NCBI GenBank assembly: GCA_050014795.1
Contig: JBEKCQ010000003.1
Coordinates: 1 to 64,000, forward strand
DNA length: 64,000 nt
Direction: 5' to 3'
Origin: JALHUF01 sp050014795
GTDB taxonomy: Bacteria > Acidobacteriota > Terriglobia > UBA7540
In this document: positions 10,601-19,016 of the stretch, piece after piece
Numbering within the stretch: position 1 is the stretch's first letter
How the letters are laid out: the number at the start of each line of letters is the position of its first letter
Notes under the pieces: model-generated
Told to the model about the DNA's origin: nothing
Databases searched by the model: none
What the model saw: the letters and a program-made list of their open reading frames with translations, nothing else
Translations under genes and position numbers: made by a program

Positions 10601-10860
10601 TTCAAGTACTCGTTCTCCAGGAAGGCCGCCCGATAAGCTCTTACCTCGCGGCGGTCGGTCAGGTCATCCAGCATCGTGTAGGGATAAACGTTGTGGCGGT
10701 TGGCAAGCGGGAAGGGCGGATTCGCGTCTTCTTCGCCCAGCAGGTACGTGGGCAACTGGAGCGTGCCTTCCCAGGCGCGGACTTGGGCTCGCAGGGCCGG
10801 AGCCACGAGCAGCGCTCCCAGCGTTACCGCGAAGATGGTTCCGTATCGAAGGGATCTCAT
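7612..10860 (-). CDS. Exported DUF5107 domain protein with long TPR array
   Basis: A 1082-residue protein. ATG 10860 is chosen because AGGAG lies 7 nt upstream and it gives a clean signal peptide ending near 'PALRAQ'. Residues about 30-330 match the DUF5107 type: 'LEDEYLKAIVLPEMGGRLY'-like text, here 'LENEYLKAIVLPEMGGRL', then 'GGIEWNFPNGH'. This fold resembles galactose mutarotase. Residues about 480-1080 are stacked tetratricopeptide repeats, for example 'YDRAVELLRQALSYNPKDA' and 'ADAVGFYERAIQLAPSDYRL'. It is probably a periplasmic or surface carbohydrate-binding or processing protein with a protein-protein scaffold. It is transcribed in the same direction as the isomerase gene upstream. 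Confidence 0.85.
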   Translation of the reverse strand: MRSLRYGTIFAVTLGALLVAPALRAQVRAWEGTLQLPTYLLGEEDANPPFPLANRHNVYPYTMLDDLTDRREVRAYRAAFLENEYLKAIVLPEMGGRLYSLYDKVTKREVLYRNNVVKYGLVALRGAWISGGIEWNFPNGHTVVTVSPVSSVLRRNPDGSATVVVGDVDLVTGMHWEVALTLRPGQARLEQHVTLFNSTPLTNLYWFWATTAVPATDDMQFIYPMREAYPHTKGVVWSYPVHDGKEWSWYKNVREPTSLFARQVHRTFFGAYYHKSDYGVVHVADFREVPGKKTWTWGVADDGLIWTDLLTDRDGAYNEIQAGRYETQLNYEFMPPRRVESFTEYWSPVRGLGDGFVEATDQLVLNVRFLPAAGGNKPRVELLVSPAVAISNPRVRVLLGSELLREFQAASFAPLKAVKFSATVEDLEAAKKNLAVEIRSSGGQTLLRWSAAEPVDGNLDFVPAAGARRSPGKSLDKMTVEELFLYGIEQEKDGEDDAAAETFRQVLERDPGYLLALVKLAWRSYRAGDFPRAEGFITRALVRDQFDPVVHYAAGVIYRASGRLTLAADALWTVIRYGGPPAPAFAQLGEIAIRQKRYDRAVELLRQALSYNPKDALVETDLAASLRLAGRKDEAAKTVNRALEKMPLLPWALAEQWLIAGTRPAQTSAGAGVPTSWARSLRPDAQTYLDVAAWYRGLDDLASSDAVLRSALKDLPARSVSPLVFYYLASNARRQVKGQEASEYAAKAASATYEKVFPHRVEDALVLQEAVSESPLDSHAQYFLGNFLFARGRYEEASQAWLQALGGGFEYAVLARNLGLYAWRVKKDLADAVGFYERAIQLAPSDYRLYVDLDEIYAQLGDSGRRVKLLSQAPAGVLGRDTVRVRRALLLLQQKQYDQALEILSGHHFKPWEGGAVVRQVYVAANLEKGRANLTAGNFREAEDAFRRATEYPVNLGVGKPNEPHDEAAFYWLGEALQAAGKAEAARAMWQEAAGDGEKKRGVSRVFQATALRRLGQTEEGENILSELLEALKEKAGAHDLYVAGLVERFRDREESARESFRRALEMDPTFWPARLELERNR

Positions 10861-10891
10861 AGCGTGACTCCTGGAAGGTACGAGTCGGAGC

Positions 10892-10909
10892 GGGGCGGGT
10901 TCCCGCCCC
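10892..10909. repeat. GC hairpin between DUF5107-TPR and isomerase genes
   Basis: GGGGCGGG, a 2-nt loop, and CCCGCCCC form a perfect 8-bp stem. There is no T-run, so it is more like a REP-type hairpin than an intrinsic terminator. Confidence 0.5.
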
Positions 10910-10937
10910 CCCAACATGCTAGGCGGACAGCGTGCCC

Positions 10938-11921
10938 CTAGAGCCCGTATTGGGCCGCCTTCTTCTTCAGGAACTCGATCGACTCGCGATACTGGACGTC
11001 GATATCGGGGACCATCCCGACGTCGATAGCCACGTAACCCGAGAACTTGTGCTTCTTCAGCCCCTGGAAGATGCCGTCCCAGTCCACCGTTCCGCGTCCC
11101 GCGGCCACATGCTCGTTGACCCGGCCATCGTTGTCCGCGGCATGCACGAAAAAGATGCGCTTGCCCAACTTCTCGACGCTGAGCGCCAAGATCTCCTTCT
11201 GGGCGTTCAGGTGTGCCGTGTCGAACACCGCGCCGAAATTCTCGTTGTCCACGTGGTCCATCATGCGCAGGATCGCGTCCGTATTGCTCACCATTTCGCC
11301 CACGCGCGGCTCGAAGCAGAACTTCAGTCCGGCCTTCTTCGCCTCGCGGCTGAAGAAACTGAAGGTCTCCACCATCGCGTCCCACTGGCGCTGCCATTTG
11401 AATTTCGGGTCAATCTCGACAGTGAAGTGCTTCCCGTAGCTGATACTCTCCTTGTAGGGCGCATCGCCGCGAAACTTGAGCGGTGGCGTGAAGCTGTCAC
11501 CTTGGATCGTGTAACACTCGAACAGTGTCGCGATCTCGATGCCCCGCTTGAACAGATCCCAAGCTGCTTTCCTCTCCTTGCGGTTCAAGCTCACCGAGGT
11601 GGGCAGCACGGGACAGAAATTGATGACCTTCAGCCCCTCGCCATCGCAGAACTTCTTGAGTTCGTGGCGGTTCTCATAAACAGCCATGAGGTTGTCTCGC
11701 CGCACACCCTCCAACTCGACGTATTCGAACCCCAGCGCCTTCATGTCGCCGAGGGCCTTGAACGTATCCGGCATCGAAGGCGGATAGCCGTACTTTGAAA
11801 TGGCATACAACCAGCAGCAACTAATCTTCGCCCGTGTGGCCTCCCCGTATGATGGCAGCAGAATCCGGCCCCCCCAGAACCCCCTAGCTCCACGCTCCAG
11901 GGCGAATCCGAACGGCCCCAA
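10938..11921 (-). CDS. Sugar phosphate isomerase/epimerase (xylose isomerase-like TIM barrel)
   Basis: The frame encodes 327 residues. It has the AP-endonuclease-2/xylose isomerase fold signature: 'KALGFEYVELEGV', 'GLKVINFCPVLP', 'FCFEPRVGEMVSNTDAILRM', 'GAVFDTAHLNAQ' and 'VHAADNDGRVNEHVAAGRG', with Glu, Asp and His residues suited to bind a divalent metal. These enzymes interconvert keto-sugars. The start is unclear. Family members begin just before the segment 'ISCCWLYAISKYGYPP'. There is no ATG, GTG or TTG there, only ATT at 11825. TTG 11921 adds a poor leader, and ATG 11774 would remove the first beta strand. Confidence 0.8.
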   Translation of the reverse strand: MGPFGFALERGARGFWGGRILLPSYGEATRAKISCCWLYAISKYGYPPSMPDTFKALGDMKALGFEYVELEGVRRDNLMAVYENRHELKKFCDGEGLKVINFCPVLPTSVSLNRKERKAAWDLFKRGIEIATLFECYTIQGDSFTPPLKFRGDAPYKESISYGKHFTVEIDPKFKWQRQWDAMVETFSFFSREAKKAGLKFCFEPRVGEMVSNTDAILRMMDHVDNENFGAVFDTAHLNAQKEILALSVEKLGKRIFFVHAADNDGRVNEHVAAGRGTVDWDGIFQGLKKHKFSGYVAIDVGMVPDIDVQYRESIEFLKKKAAQYGL

Positions 11922-12099
11922 TAGTCAGACGCGCCTAATCTATCTGAACTTTCAACTTGAAAGCAAACGGAGGGAGCCGACCGCGACGGGTGATGAGGAA
12001 GCAGACTGCTTGAGGGCTCAATGTGGTACCCTGCCACCGCTGAGCCAACGAGCCTGTACGGGCCGGCGACCACGGGGATCATCCAGGGAGGGACAGCTG

Positions 12100-12888
12100 A
12101 TGGGATTTACGCTCATCCAGGTGGACGCGTTCACGGACAGGCCCTTTGCGGGTAACCCGGCGGCGGTTTGCATCCTGCCCACGCCGCGCGACGCGCGCTG
12201 GATGCAGGACGTGGCACGGGAAATGAACTTGTCGGAAACAGCGTTTCTCGTTCGCCAAGATGACGGTTACAGCCTTCGGTGGTTCACGCCCACCGTGGAA
12301 GTGGAACTGTGCGGCCATGCAACATTGGCCAGTGCCCACGCCCTGTGGGAGTTGGGACATTTGCAGCCGAACGAGCAGGCACGCTTCAGCACCCGCAGCG
12401 GGCTTCTTACGGCGGAGCGCCGCGGCGAATGGATTGAGATGGACTTCCCTGCCACGCCGGAAGATCCCACTGATCCGCCCGCCGAGCTGGGTCGCGCCTT
12501 GGGCACTCCCATGAAATACGTCGGCAAGAACAAGTTCGACTATCTGATCGAGGTGGACTCCGAAGCGACTGTCCGTGCCCTGAGGCCGGATTTCACCTTG
12601 CTTGCCACCCTGCCAGTTCGCGGCCTTATCGTCACCAGCACCGCCACCGCGTCTGGCTTCGATTTCGTCTCGCGCTTCTTCGCGCCCGCCTCGGGGGTCA
12701 ATGAGGATCCCGTGACCGGCTCGGCCCACTGTTGCCTCGGTCCCTTTTGGAGGAAGCGCATGGGGAAAGACGAGTTTGTTGCCTACCAAGCCTCGGCGCG
12801 GGGTGGCGCGGTGCACGTTCGCGTGAAGGGTGACCGAGTGGTTCTGGGAGGACAGGCGGTCACAGTTCTGCGCGGCGAGCTCGTGTAA
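12100..12888 (+). CDS. PhzF-family isomerase
   Basis: A 262-residue protein. Both halves of the PhzF/diaminopimelate-epimerase-like fold are present: 'VDAFTDRPFAGNPAAVCIL', Glu in 'LSETAFLV', 'PTVEVELCGHATLASAHALW', and in the second half 'FFAPASGVNEDPVTGSAHCC'. The catalytic Glu of PhzF corresponds to the SETAF motif. Most homologues outside phenazine clusters have unknown substrates, and no phenazine genes are near. ATG 12100 has GGGAGGG upstream and gives the normal N-terminus. Confidence 0.9.
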   Translation: MGFTLIQVDAFTDRPFAGNPAAVCILPTPRDARWMQDVAREMNLSETAFLVRQDDGYSLRWFTPTVEVELCGHATLASAHALWELGHLQPNEQARFSTRSGLLTAERRGEWIEMDFPATPEDPTDPPAELGRALGTPMKYVGKNKFDYLIEVDSEATVRALRPDFTLLATLPVRGLIVTSTATASGFDFVSRFFAPASGVNEDPVTGSAHCCLGPFWRKRMGKDEFVAYQASARGGAVHVRVKGDRVVLGGQAVTVLRGELV

Positions 12889-12989
12889 GTTTGAGGCTAC
12901 CGCCCAGGAGGCACGACCTAGAACGCTTGACAGGGCCACGACCGGAGCCGAAGATAGGCAGCCGGTACTCTCTGTAACAGGAAACTCAG

Positions 12990-13601
12990 TTGCCTAGAGA
13001 TCCACGCGAACACCTCGTCCACATCGCGCGGCTGGTTTTTGCTCGCCGCTTGACTGACTCGAGCGGCGGCAACATCAGCCTTCGCCAGGGGGACTACGTC
13101 TACATGTCGCCTGCGTACGCCGGCAGCAGACAACAGTGGCAGATCGAGGCAAAGGACGTGGTGATGCTGGACCTCAAGGGAAACATCATGGAAGGTGCGG
13201 ACCGGAGAACGCGCGAGTGGCAGATCCACCTGGGGGTCTACAACGCCTTCGAGCGCGCCGCGGGGATTATCCACGGGCAGGCCGGATACCTCATGGCCTT
13301 TGTGGCAGCCAACAAGCCGATTCCACCGGTACTGGAGCACACCCAGAAATTCGGCGTCATTGGCCTGACGCGGCCCGCGAAGGCCCACAGCGCTGAGCTG
13401 GCGCGGTTGGTTATGGAAGCGCTGGAACCGCAGAAAAGCGCGCTGGAAAAACATGGCATTGCGACGCTGGTTCCTCAACACGGCATCGTCGTGGTTGGCC
13501 GCGACCTGGACGACGCGTTCGACACCCTGGAGCGCATCGAGACGAACGCGCAGGCGATCCTGCTCGGCAAGCTTTTCGGCGCCAGGGCCACAGAGCCGTG
13601 A
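12990..13601 (+). CDS. Class II aldolase/adducin-family protein
   Basis: A 203-residue protein starting with TTG 12990 (AGGAAA upstream). Family signatures are 'RRLTDSSGGNISLRQGD', 'AAGIIHGQAGYLMAF', and 'ALEKHGIATLVPQHGIVVVG'. Enzymes such as L-fuculose-1-phosphate aldolase bind Zn with a His-x-His pair plus a later His. Here the first pair reads His-Gly-Gln, so one ligand is replaced, while the later 'QHG' His is kept. The activity may differ or be lost. Placed before a PfkB kinase, it would fit a kinase-aldolase sugar pathway. Confidence 0.82.
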   Translation: MPRDPREHLVHIARLVFARRLTDSSGGNISLRQGDYVYMSPAYAGSRQQWQIEAKDVVMLDLKGNIMEGADRRTREWQIHLGVYNAFERAAGIIHGQAGYLMAFVAANKPIPPVLEHTQKFGVIGLTRPAKAHSAELARLVMEALEPQKSALEKHGIATLVPQHGIVVVGRDLDDAFDTLERIETNAQAILLGKLFGARATEP

Positions 13602-13625
13602 GGAGGGAATCCGCCGAGCGCCCTC

Positions 13626-13695
13626 ATTTTGGATTTGCGACCTCGCATTTCAGATGCGCGCTTTTTGGTTTTTGCCTTTTGATTTGCACTTTGGG
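13626..13695. repeat. Degenerate heptamer tandem repeat tract
   Basis: Ten consecutive 7-nt units in one register, of the general form ATTTnnG (ATTTTGG, ATTTGCG, ATTTCAG, GTTTTTG, CCTTTTG, ATTTGCA, CTTTGGG). It fills the gap between the aldolase stop and the PfkB start. Confidence 0.7.
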
Positions 13696-13719
13696 AAAGG
13701 CAAAGCGCTCCCCTAGCAC

Positions 13720-14652
13720 ATGATCCTGACTGTCACCCCCAACACGGCGCTCGACCACGTATACGAGGTCGAGCGCTATGTGCCGGGTGCCCGGTTGAAC
13801 GCGTTCGCCGAGGCTGAATGCATCGGCGGCAAAGGCAACCTAACCTCGGCCTTCGCCGTGGATTTTGGCGCAGACTCGGTTTCGCTGGGCTTTGCGGCAG
13901 GTGAAAACGGACGCCGTCTCGCCCAGTTCCTGCGCAAGCGCGGAGTGCGCGCCGATCTGACCCCCGCACAGGGCGAGACACGGCGCATCATGGTGGTCGT
14001 CGATCAGAAACGTCACGGCCAGACTTGGCTCCTGCCAGAAACGCTGCGCGTCGCCCGCGCCCACGAACGCGATCTGGAAGAACGCTTGGCACGTTGGCTG
14101 CCGAAGAGCTCCTGGCTTGCTCTGTGTGGCAGTCTTCCGCCGGGATGCTCTCCCCCGCTTTACAGGCGATTCACCAAGCTGGCTCACGCCTGCCGCGTCC
14201 CGGTGCTGATCGATTCGAGGGGCCGCGCCCTGGCTTTGGCACTGGCGGCAAGCCCGCAAGTGGTGAAACTGAACCGGGATGAACTCCAGGCCACTTTCGG
14301 CGAGCCAGTCTCCACCGAGCCGACGTTGGCTATGGCTCTGCGGAGGCTCCTGGCGGAGGGAGTTGAGCTGGCCGTGTGTACGTTAGGCGCTGAGGGCGCC
14401 ATGGCCATGACCAGCGGGGCCGGATGGCGCATCCTGGTGCCCGCCATCCAGATGGTGAGCTCCGCCGGCTCCGGGGACGCTTTCACCGCCACGCTGCTGG
14501 TTTGGCGCGCCAAGGGAGCCGAGTGGCCCGTGGCCTTGCGCTGGGCGGCCGCGGCCGGCACCGCCAAGGCGCTCAACGCCCCGACCGACTCGCCGCTCGA
14601 CCTCGATCGCGTGCGGGCCATCTACCGCCGCGTCAAAGTCTCGAGATTGTAG
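13720..14652 (+). CDS. PfkB-family sugar kinase (1-phosphofructokinase-like)
   Basis: A 310-residue protein of the ribokinase fold. It starts 'MILTVTPNTALDHVYEV', as 1-phosphofructokinase/tagatose-6-phosphate kinase types do. It carries a variant of the first signature, 'GGKGNLTSAF', and the second signature 'SSAGSGDAFTA', whose Asp is the catalytic base. It uses ATP to phosphorylate a sugar or sugar phosphate; the exact substrate is unknown. It lies in a plus-strand run with a class II aldolase and a hexuronate-type transporter, so a uronate or ketose phosphate is plausible. Confidence 0.88.
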   Translation: MILTVTPNTALDHVYEVERYVPGARLNAFAEAECIGGKGNLTSAFAVDFGADSVSLGFAAGENGRRLAQFLRKRGVRADLTPAQGETRRIMVVVDQKRHGQTWLLPETLRVARAHERDLEERLARWLPKSSWLALCGSLPPGCSPPLYRRFTKLAHACRVPVLIDSRGRALALALAASPQVVKLNRDELQATFGEPVSTEPTLAMALRRLLAEGVELAVCTLGAEGAMAMTSGAGWRILVPAIQMVSSAGSGDAFTATLLVWRAKGAEWPVALRWAAAAGTAKALNAPTDSPLDLDRVRAIYRRVKVSRL

Positions 14653-14769
14653 CGCCCGTCAACCAACCGACCCCCGTGGACACTCTGGCCGAACCCCGCA
14701 ACCTTGTGATACCTTGCCGGGCTGCCGAGTGAGGAAACTCGAGCCGGCCCGGATGGGAGAACCAACCTC

Positions 14770-16035
14770 GTGAAACCACTCAAGCGCCTCCGCTGGTGGA
14801 TCGTGTGGACGCTGTTTTTCTCCACGGTCATCAACTACATCAACCGCCAGACCTTTTCGGTGCTGGCGCCGGTCATCACCAAGGAACTGAATCTGACCCA
14901 TACCGACCTCTCGCACGTCTTCTCGGCGTTCCAGATCGCTTACGCGGGCACGTGGCTGGTGGGCGGGGTCCTCCTGGACATTATCGGAACGCGCCTGGGG
15001 CTGGCGCTCGCGGTGGTCTGGTGGTCGGCAGTCAGTATGCTGACCGGACTTGCCAATTCCGTGCTGTCCTTCAGCGTCTTCCGGTTTCTCTTGGGCATCG
15101 GCGAAGGGTGCAACTGGCCGGGCGCCAGCAAAACGGTCGCCGAGTGGTTCCCCGCCAAGGAACGCGGCGTGGCGGTGGCGATTTTCGACAGCGGCTCGAG
15201 CGTGGGCGGGGCCATTGCGGCTCTCACCGTCCCCTGGGTCGCCATCGTTTTCGGCTGGCGCTATGCGTTTGTCCTTTCCGGCGTGCTGGGATTCCTGTGG
15301 CTCATCTTGTGGCTGGCCCTTTACCATCCGCTGGACAAACACCCGCGACTGAGCGAAGAGGAACGCGCCCTCATCAAGGCGGGACACGACACGGCAACAA
15401 CTTCTACCCAGCGCGGTGTGGGCCGCTATTTGAGCCTCCTGAAGCAATCGAACGTCTGGGGCATCGTGCTGGGCCGCTCGCTGACCGACCCCATTTGGTG
15501 GTTCTACGTGTTCTGGCTGCCACAGTATCTGAGCGATGCGCGCGGTTTCAGCCTGAAGCAAATCGCGGCGTTCGCCTGGATACCTTTTATCGCCGCGGAC
15601 ATCGGGAATTTCACGGGAGGGTTCGCTTCCGGGTTCCTCATCAAGCGCGGCATGCCGGTTATTCGCGCGCGCAAATGGGTGTGCGTGCTCAGCTCGCTGC
15701 CGGTGCTGGCGGGGATTCCCGCCGCCACCACGCACAACCCCTATTGGGCGCTGGCGCTCATCAGTTTCGCCGTATGGGGCTACGCAAGCTGGTCCACGAT
15801 GGGGTTGACGTTCCCCTCCGACCTCTTCCCGCAGGATGTAGTGGCGTCGGTCACCGGACTGAGCGGGCTTTGCGCAGGCCTCGCCGGTACGCTCTTCACC
15901 CTGGCCGTGGGATGGTTAGTGGATAAGTTCTCCTATTATCCGGCCTTCGTCGCCGCCGCGACGATTCCGCTTCTGGCCACAGCGAGTGTGCTCATCCTCA
16001 TTCGCGCACCGCAGACGGCAGGGGCTAGGAACTAG
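14770..16035 (+). CDS. MFS transporter, ExuT-like anion:cation symporter family
   Basis: A 421-residue protein with about 12 membrane segments and a GTG start. N-terminal features are 'STVINYINRQTFSVLAPVI', the loop 'DIIGTRLG', and 'FLLGIGEGCNWPGASKTVAE', the signature of the ACS family that imports hexuronates and related sugar acids. It probably moves a uronate with protons across the inner membrane. The last codons and stop lie in the start of a heptamer repeat tract, so the C-terminal 'AGARN' is probably not conserved. Confidence 0.88.
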   Translation: MKPLKRLRWWIVWTLFFSTVINYINRQTFSVLAPVITKELNLTHTDLSHVFSAFQIAYAGTWLVGGVLLDIIGTRLGLALAVVWWSAVSMLTGLANSVLSFSVFRFLLGIGEGCNWPGASKTVAEWFPAKERGVAVAIFDSGSSVGGAIAALTVPWVAIVFGWRYAFVLSGVLGFLWLILWLALYHPLDKHPRLSEEERALIKAGHDTATTSTQRGVGRYLSLLKQSNVWGIVLGRSLTDPIWWFYVFWLPQYLSDARGFSLKQIAAFAWIPFIAADIGNFTGGFASGFLIKRGMPVIRARKWVCVLSSLPVLAGIPAATTHNPYWALALISFAVWGYASWSTMGLTFPSDLFPQDVVASVTGLSGLCAGLAGTLFTLAVGWLVDKFSYYPAFVAAATIPLLATASVLILIRAPQTAGARN

Positions 16036-16086
16036 GCGCTGGGGACAAGAAATTGCCGATTGTCGATTGAAGATTGGCAATTGAAT
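16021..16086. repeat. Degenerate heptamer tandem repeat tract
   Basis: Units GGGGCTA, GGAACTA and GGCGCTG lead into five ATTGnnn units (ATTGCCG, ATTGTCG, ATTGAAG, ATTGGCA, ATTGAAT; 16052-16086). The tract overlaps the end of the MFS gene. Confidence 0.7.
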
Positions 16087-16195
16087 GGCCGCGACGCGGG
16101 TACGGAGCGCGTGATCCGGCTTCGATAATAACAAGAGCGACTGTGCAGTTCGAGGCGAACCCCCCGAATGGGTGTTACCTTACTGCCTTCTGCCT

Positions 16196-17524
16196 TCATG
16201 CCGCAGGGGGATGGTCAAGAATCGACTCTGTTTTCGCGTCCCAGTACAGTCGCTTTCCTTCCCAATAGGCGCGCGCGGCCATGATGCATGCTACCGAGTG
16301 CGCGTAGCCTGCCTGGACCGGCGCCGAGGGCTGCCGCCCCGCGCGCAGGGCATCCAGCCAGTTGGTCATGTGAGAAAGGTCTTCGTCAGGCGTCCACGCT
16401 GGCCCTCTACCGCCGTCACCGGGAAGCGACAGCCATTTCTCCTCTCGCTTGATTTCGGGCGTTTCCTCGAAATTGCCTTTTTCCTCCACCCACTTCCAGC
16501 GAGGTGTTCCCTCAGTACCGTGATTGATGAGCGTTCCCTTCTTCCCCATGATGCGGATGAAGCTGTCGTAATCGTTTCCGAAACTCGTCGAGTAGCTGAG
16601 CAGGAAGCCCTTCGGGTACTCCAGCAGCGCTTGAAACGTATCCGGGTTCTCGCGGCCATCGTGCCAGGCAAAGACCCCGCCGTGTGCCACCACCGAGCGC
16701 GGGAAGTGGTCATCCATAAACCAGTGAACCAGATCGCTGGCGTGGCTCATCCACTGGTCGGAGATGCCGCTGGAGAACTCCTTATAGAGCCGGTACTCAA
16801 AGTAGAGCTGCGGATCAAACGGCCGATAGGGTTTGGCCATGAGCCACTTGCGCCAATCGGTATCCTGCTCGCGGATCTGCTTCACCTCCGGACGGCCACG
16901 CCAGCGGGGGCCGTGATAGTTCCACACGATCTCGATCTTGCTGACGTCTCCGGTCACACCGGTGCCGTACCACTCGCGCGCCGCAACCTGGTAGGGTTCG
17001 CTACGGCGCTGCGTTCCCACTTGGACAATCCGGTTGCGGGCCAAAACCGCGTCGCGGGCTGCCTTGGCCTCCTCCAACACGTTCCCCATGGGTTTCTCGA
17101 CGTAAGCGTGCTTGTTGGCTTCGGCAACCATCTTCAGCATGGGCGAGTGTTGGTGCTCCGGGGTGGAGATGATGACCGCGTCGATGTCCTTGAGGGCGAG
17201 CAGGTCCTCCAAGTACATGAGCGCTCGCGGCGCACGACCGTAAGTCTTCTCGGCAGTCGAGACCGCGCGCTCGCGGTTTACCTTCCACAGGTCACAGACC
17301 GCCGTCGTTTCCACGTTCAGCTTGTCCTTCAGGCGAGACAGGATGAACTGGAGCCCGCGGCCGCGATTGCCGATGCCGACGTGCCCGACCGAAATACGGT
17401 CGTTGGCGCCCAGGATGCGACTGGCAGAAAGGGCGCTGGTTCCAAGGATCGCACTCCCCGCCACCGCGGAGGCCGTCTGATTGAGAAAGCTTCGGCGCGT
17501 GAGTTTCTTCCCCGATTCGCTCAT
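16196..17524 (-). CDS. Gfo/Idh/MocA-family dehydrogenase, Tat-exported
   Basis: A 442-residue protein. ATG 17524 is preceded by GGAGGAAACA and starts a twin-arginine signal, 'KKLTRRSFLNQTASAVAG'. The Rossmann domain begins 'ISVGHVGIGNRGRGLQF', has 'VIISTPEHQHSPMLKMV', and the conserved 'YVEKPMGNVLEEA' with the catalytic Lys of EKP. The second, beta-sheet domain carries the substrate site. Family members oxidise or reduce sugars with bound NAD(P). Soil bacteria export many such proteins; the substrate is unknown here. Confidence 0.92.
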   Translation of the reverse strand: MSESGKKLTRRSFLNQTASAVAGSAILGTSALSASRILGANDRISVGHVGIGNRGRGLQFILSRLKDKLNVETTAVCDLWKVNRERAVSTAEKTYGRAPRALMYLEDLLALKDIDAVIISTPEHQHSPMLKMVAEANKHAYVEKPMGNVLEEAKAARDAVLARNRIVQVGTQRRSEPYQVAAREWYGTGVTGDVSKIEIVWNYHGPRWRGRPEVKQIREQDTDWRKWLMAKPYRPFDPQLYFEYRLYKEFSSGISDQWMSHASDLVHWFMDDHFPRSVVAHGGVFAWHDGRENPDTFQALLEYPKGFLLSYSTSFGNDYDSFIRIMGKKGTLINHGTEGTPRWKWVEEKGNFEETPEIKREEKWLSLPGDGGRGPAWTPDEDLSHMTNWLDALRAGRQPSAPVQAGYAHSVACIMAARAYWEGKRLYWDAKTESILDHPPAA

Positions 17525-17615
17525 TGTTTCCTCCGACTGTCGAGATGCGAACGCCAAGCGGTTAGGGCAAGCTCAACACTTTGGCCATCGTCCCGCCCAG
17601 GATCCGTGCTTCTAC

Positions 17616-18785
17616 TCAAGGCGCAGGGTGGGCAGCTTTCCGCAGGTTGAATTGCTCCAACGCCCAAGCCGCTTTCTCGTTGTTCTTGAGCGCGCGGTAG
17701 GCGCGATGCAGTAAGTAATACGGATCGCTCTTTTCCGGATCGAGCTTCGTGGCCTGCTCGAGGTACGTCAGAGCCGACGCATACTCGTCCAGGTTGACAA
17801 GTGCCTGGCCCAGGCGGTAGGCAGCTTCGTAATTGTTACGGTCGCGGGAGCGTGCCTGCTCCAGAATCGGCACGGCCGCCCGGTAATTCCCGGCGCGGCA
17901 GTACACGCTGCCCATCTCCACCATGGCGCGCGTGTCGTCAGGGTAATCCCGGAGCTGGCGCCTGAGTTCCTCCAAAGCCTCGTCCCACCTTCCCAGGAGC
18001 CCCAGTAGCGACCCAGTCACCAGGTGGATATCCGGCCAGTGAGGGTCAATCTCAGCCGCGCGCCGATATTCGCCCAGGGCTTCGGAAGTGAATTTGCGTT
18101 CCACGAACACATCCCCCCTGAAAACATGGAGCAGCGCGGAGTCGGGTTGGCGCTGTCCGACCCACTGCAAGGCCTGCTCCACGAGCGCGGCGTAGTCCGC
18201 GGGCACAAGCGGCGTCTCGTCCTTCCGGTAAGCGAAATGAGCGTAAGCCTGACCGAGGAGCCACACGGTGCGCACGTTGTTCGGGTCGAGTGCCAAAGAG
18301 CGTTCCAGAAAAGGTATAGCGGCGTTCGCATCCCCGTGGATCATCGCCAAGCTCCCCAGCGCCCAGAAGAGCAGCGGGTCCAGGTCCTGCACGCGCACCG
18401 CTGCCTGCAACTGGATTTGCGCCCGGTCGTACTCACCCAGGTCGAGATAAGCGAGACCCGAGAAGAGCAGCGCGCTGAACTCTCTCGGGCTGGCGCGCAG
18501 CGCCTTCCGGAATTCGATCACTGCGTCGCGGTCCTTGTGCTGCCAGTAACAGGCAAGTCCCAGATTGACCCTGGCCGCGAGGATGGTCGGATCAGCGCGG
18601 AGAATCTGCCGGTAGAGCTTCTCCGCGCGCCCGTAGTCTTTCGCGCTGCTGGCGGCCTGCGCCTGGCGGAAAAGCTCCTCCAAGGAGCTCCCTTGCACGC
18701 TCCCAGCCTCTGGGCGGCACATAGGCAGCAGCGCCGCCCAGAGGCTGAGCACAAGAGCCATTACTCCGATTTTACAGACACGCAT
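17616..18785 (-). CDS. Exported tetratricopeptide repeat protein
   Basis: A 389-residue protein. ATG 18785 gives a hydrophobic leader ('VCKIGVMALVLSLWAALLPM'), with AGGAT just upstream. Almost all of the rest is TPR units with the usual pattern, such as 'YGRAEKLYRQILRADPTILA', 'YDRAQIQLQAAVRVQDLDPL' and 'YASALTYLEQATKLDPEKSD', about ten in total. It is probably a periplasmic scaffold. There are no enzymatic motifs. It lies divergent from the TonB-dependent receptor, which it may serve, but that is inference. Confidence 0.85.
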   Translation of the reverse strand: MRVCKIGVMALVLSLWAALLPMCRPEAGSVQGSSLEELFRQAQAASSAKDYGRAEKLYRQILRADPTILAARVNLGLACYWQHKDRDAVIEFRKALRASPREFSALLFSGLAYLDLGEYDRAQIQLQAAVRVQDLDPLLFWALGSLAMIHGDANAAIPFLERSLALDPNNVRTVWLLGQAYAHFAYRKDETPLVPADYAALVEQALQWVGQRQPDSALLHVFRGDVFVERKFTSEALGEYRRAAEIDPHWPDIHLVTGSLLGLLGRWDEALEELRRQLRDYPDDTRAMVEMGSVYCRAGNYRAAVPILEQARSRDRNNYEAAYRLGQALVNLDEYASALTYLEQATKLDPEKSDPYYLLHRAYRALKNNEKAAWALEQFNLRKAAHPAP

Positions 18786-18900
18786 GGTTATCCTGCGGCC
18801 GCGCCTTGCCATGTCACAGAATGCGAGCCCCCCCGGCATTCTAGCAGAACGCTCCACGTGCCGCCGGGTGGGAGAGAGTACTTCCTCGCTGCATGGGGGC

Positions 18901-18928
18901 TTGACTTGCCGAACGTTGCATGTAAGAT
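18901..18928 (+). promoter_or_regulatory. Candidate promoter for the TonB-dependent receptor
   Basis: TTGACT (18901-18906) and TAAGAT (18923-18928) are 16 nt apart, about 90 nt before the receptor start at 19017. Confidence 0.45.
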
Positions 18929-19016
18929 TCGTACGCACATATTGAGTCGAGAACGACTGTTTGTCTCATGCGTCTCGTGTTCGGCCGAAAGCCTCTGAAG
19001 AAAAGGAGATATTTCC

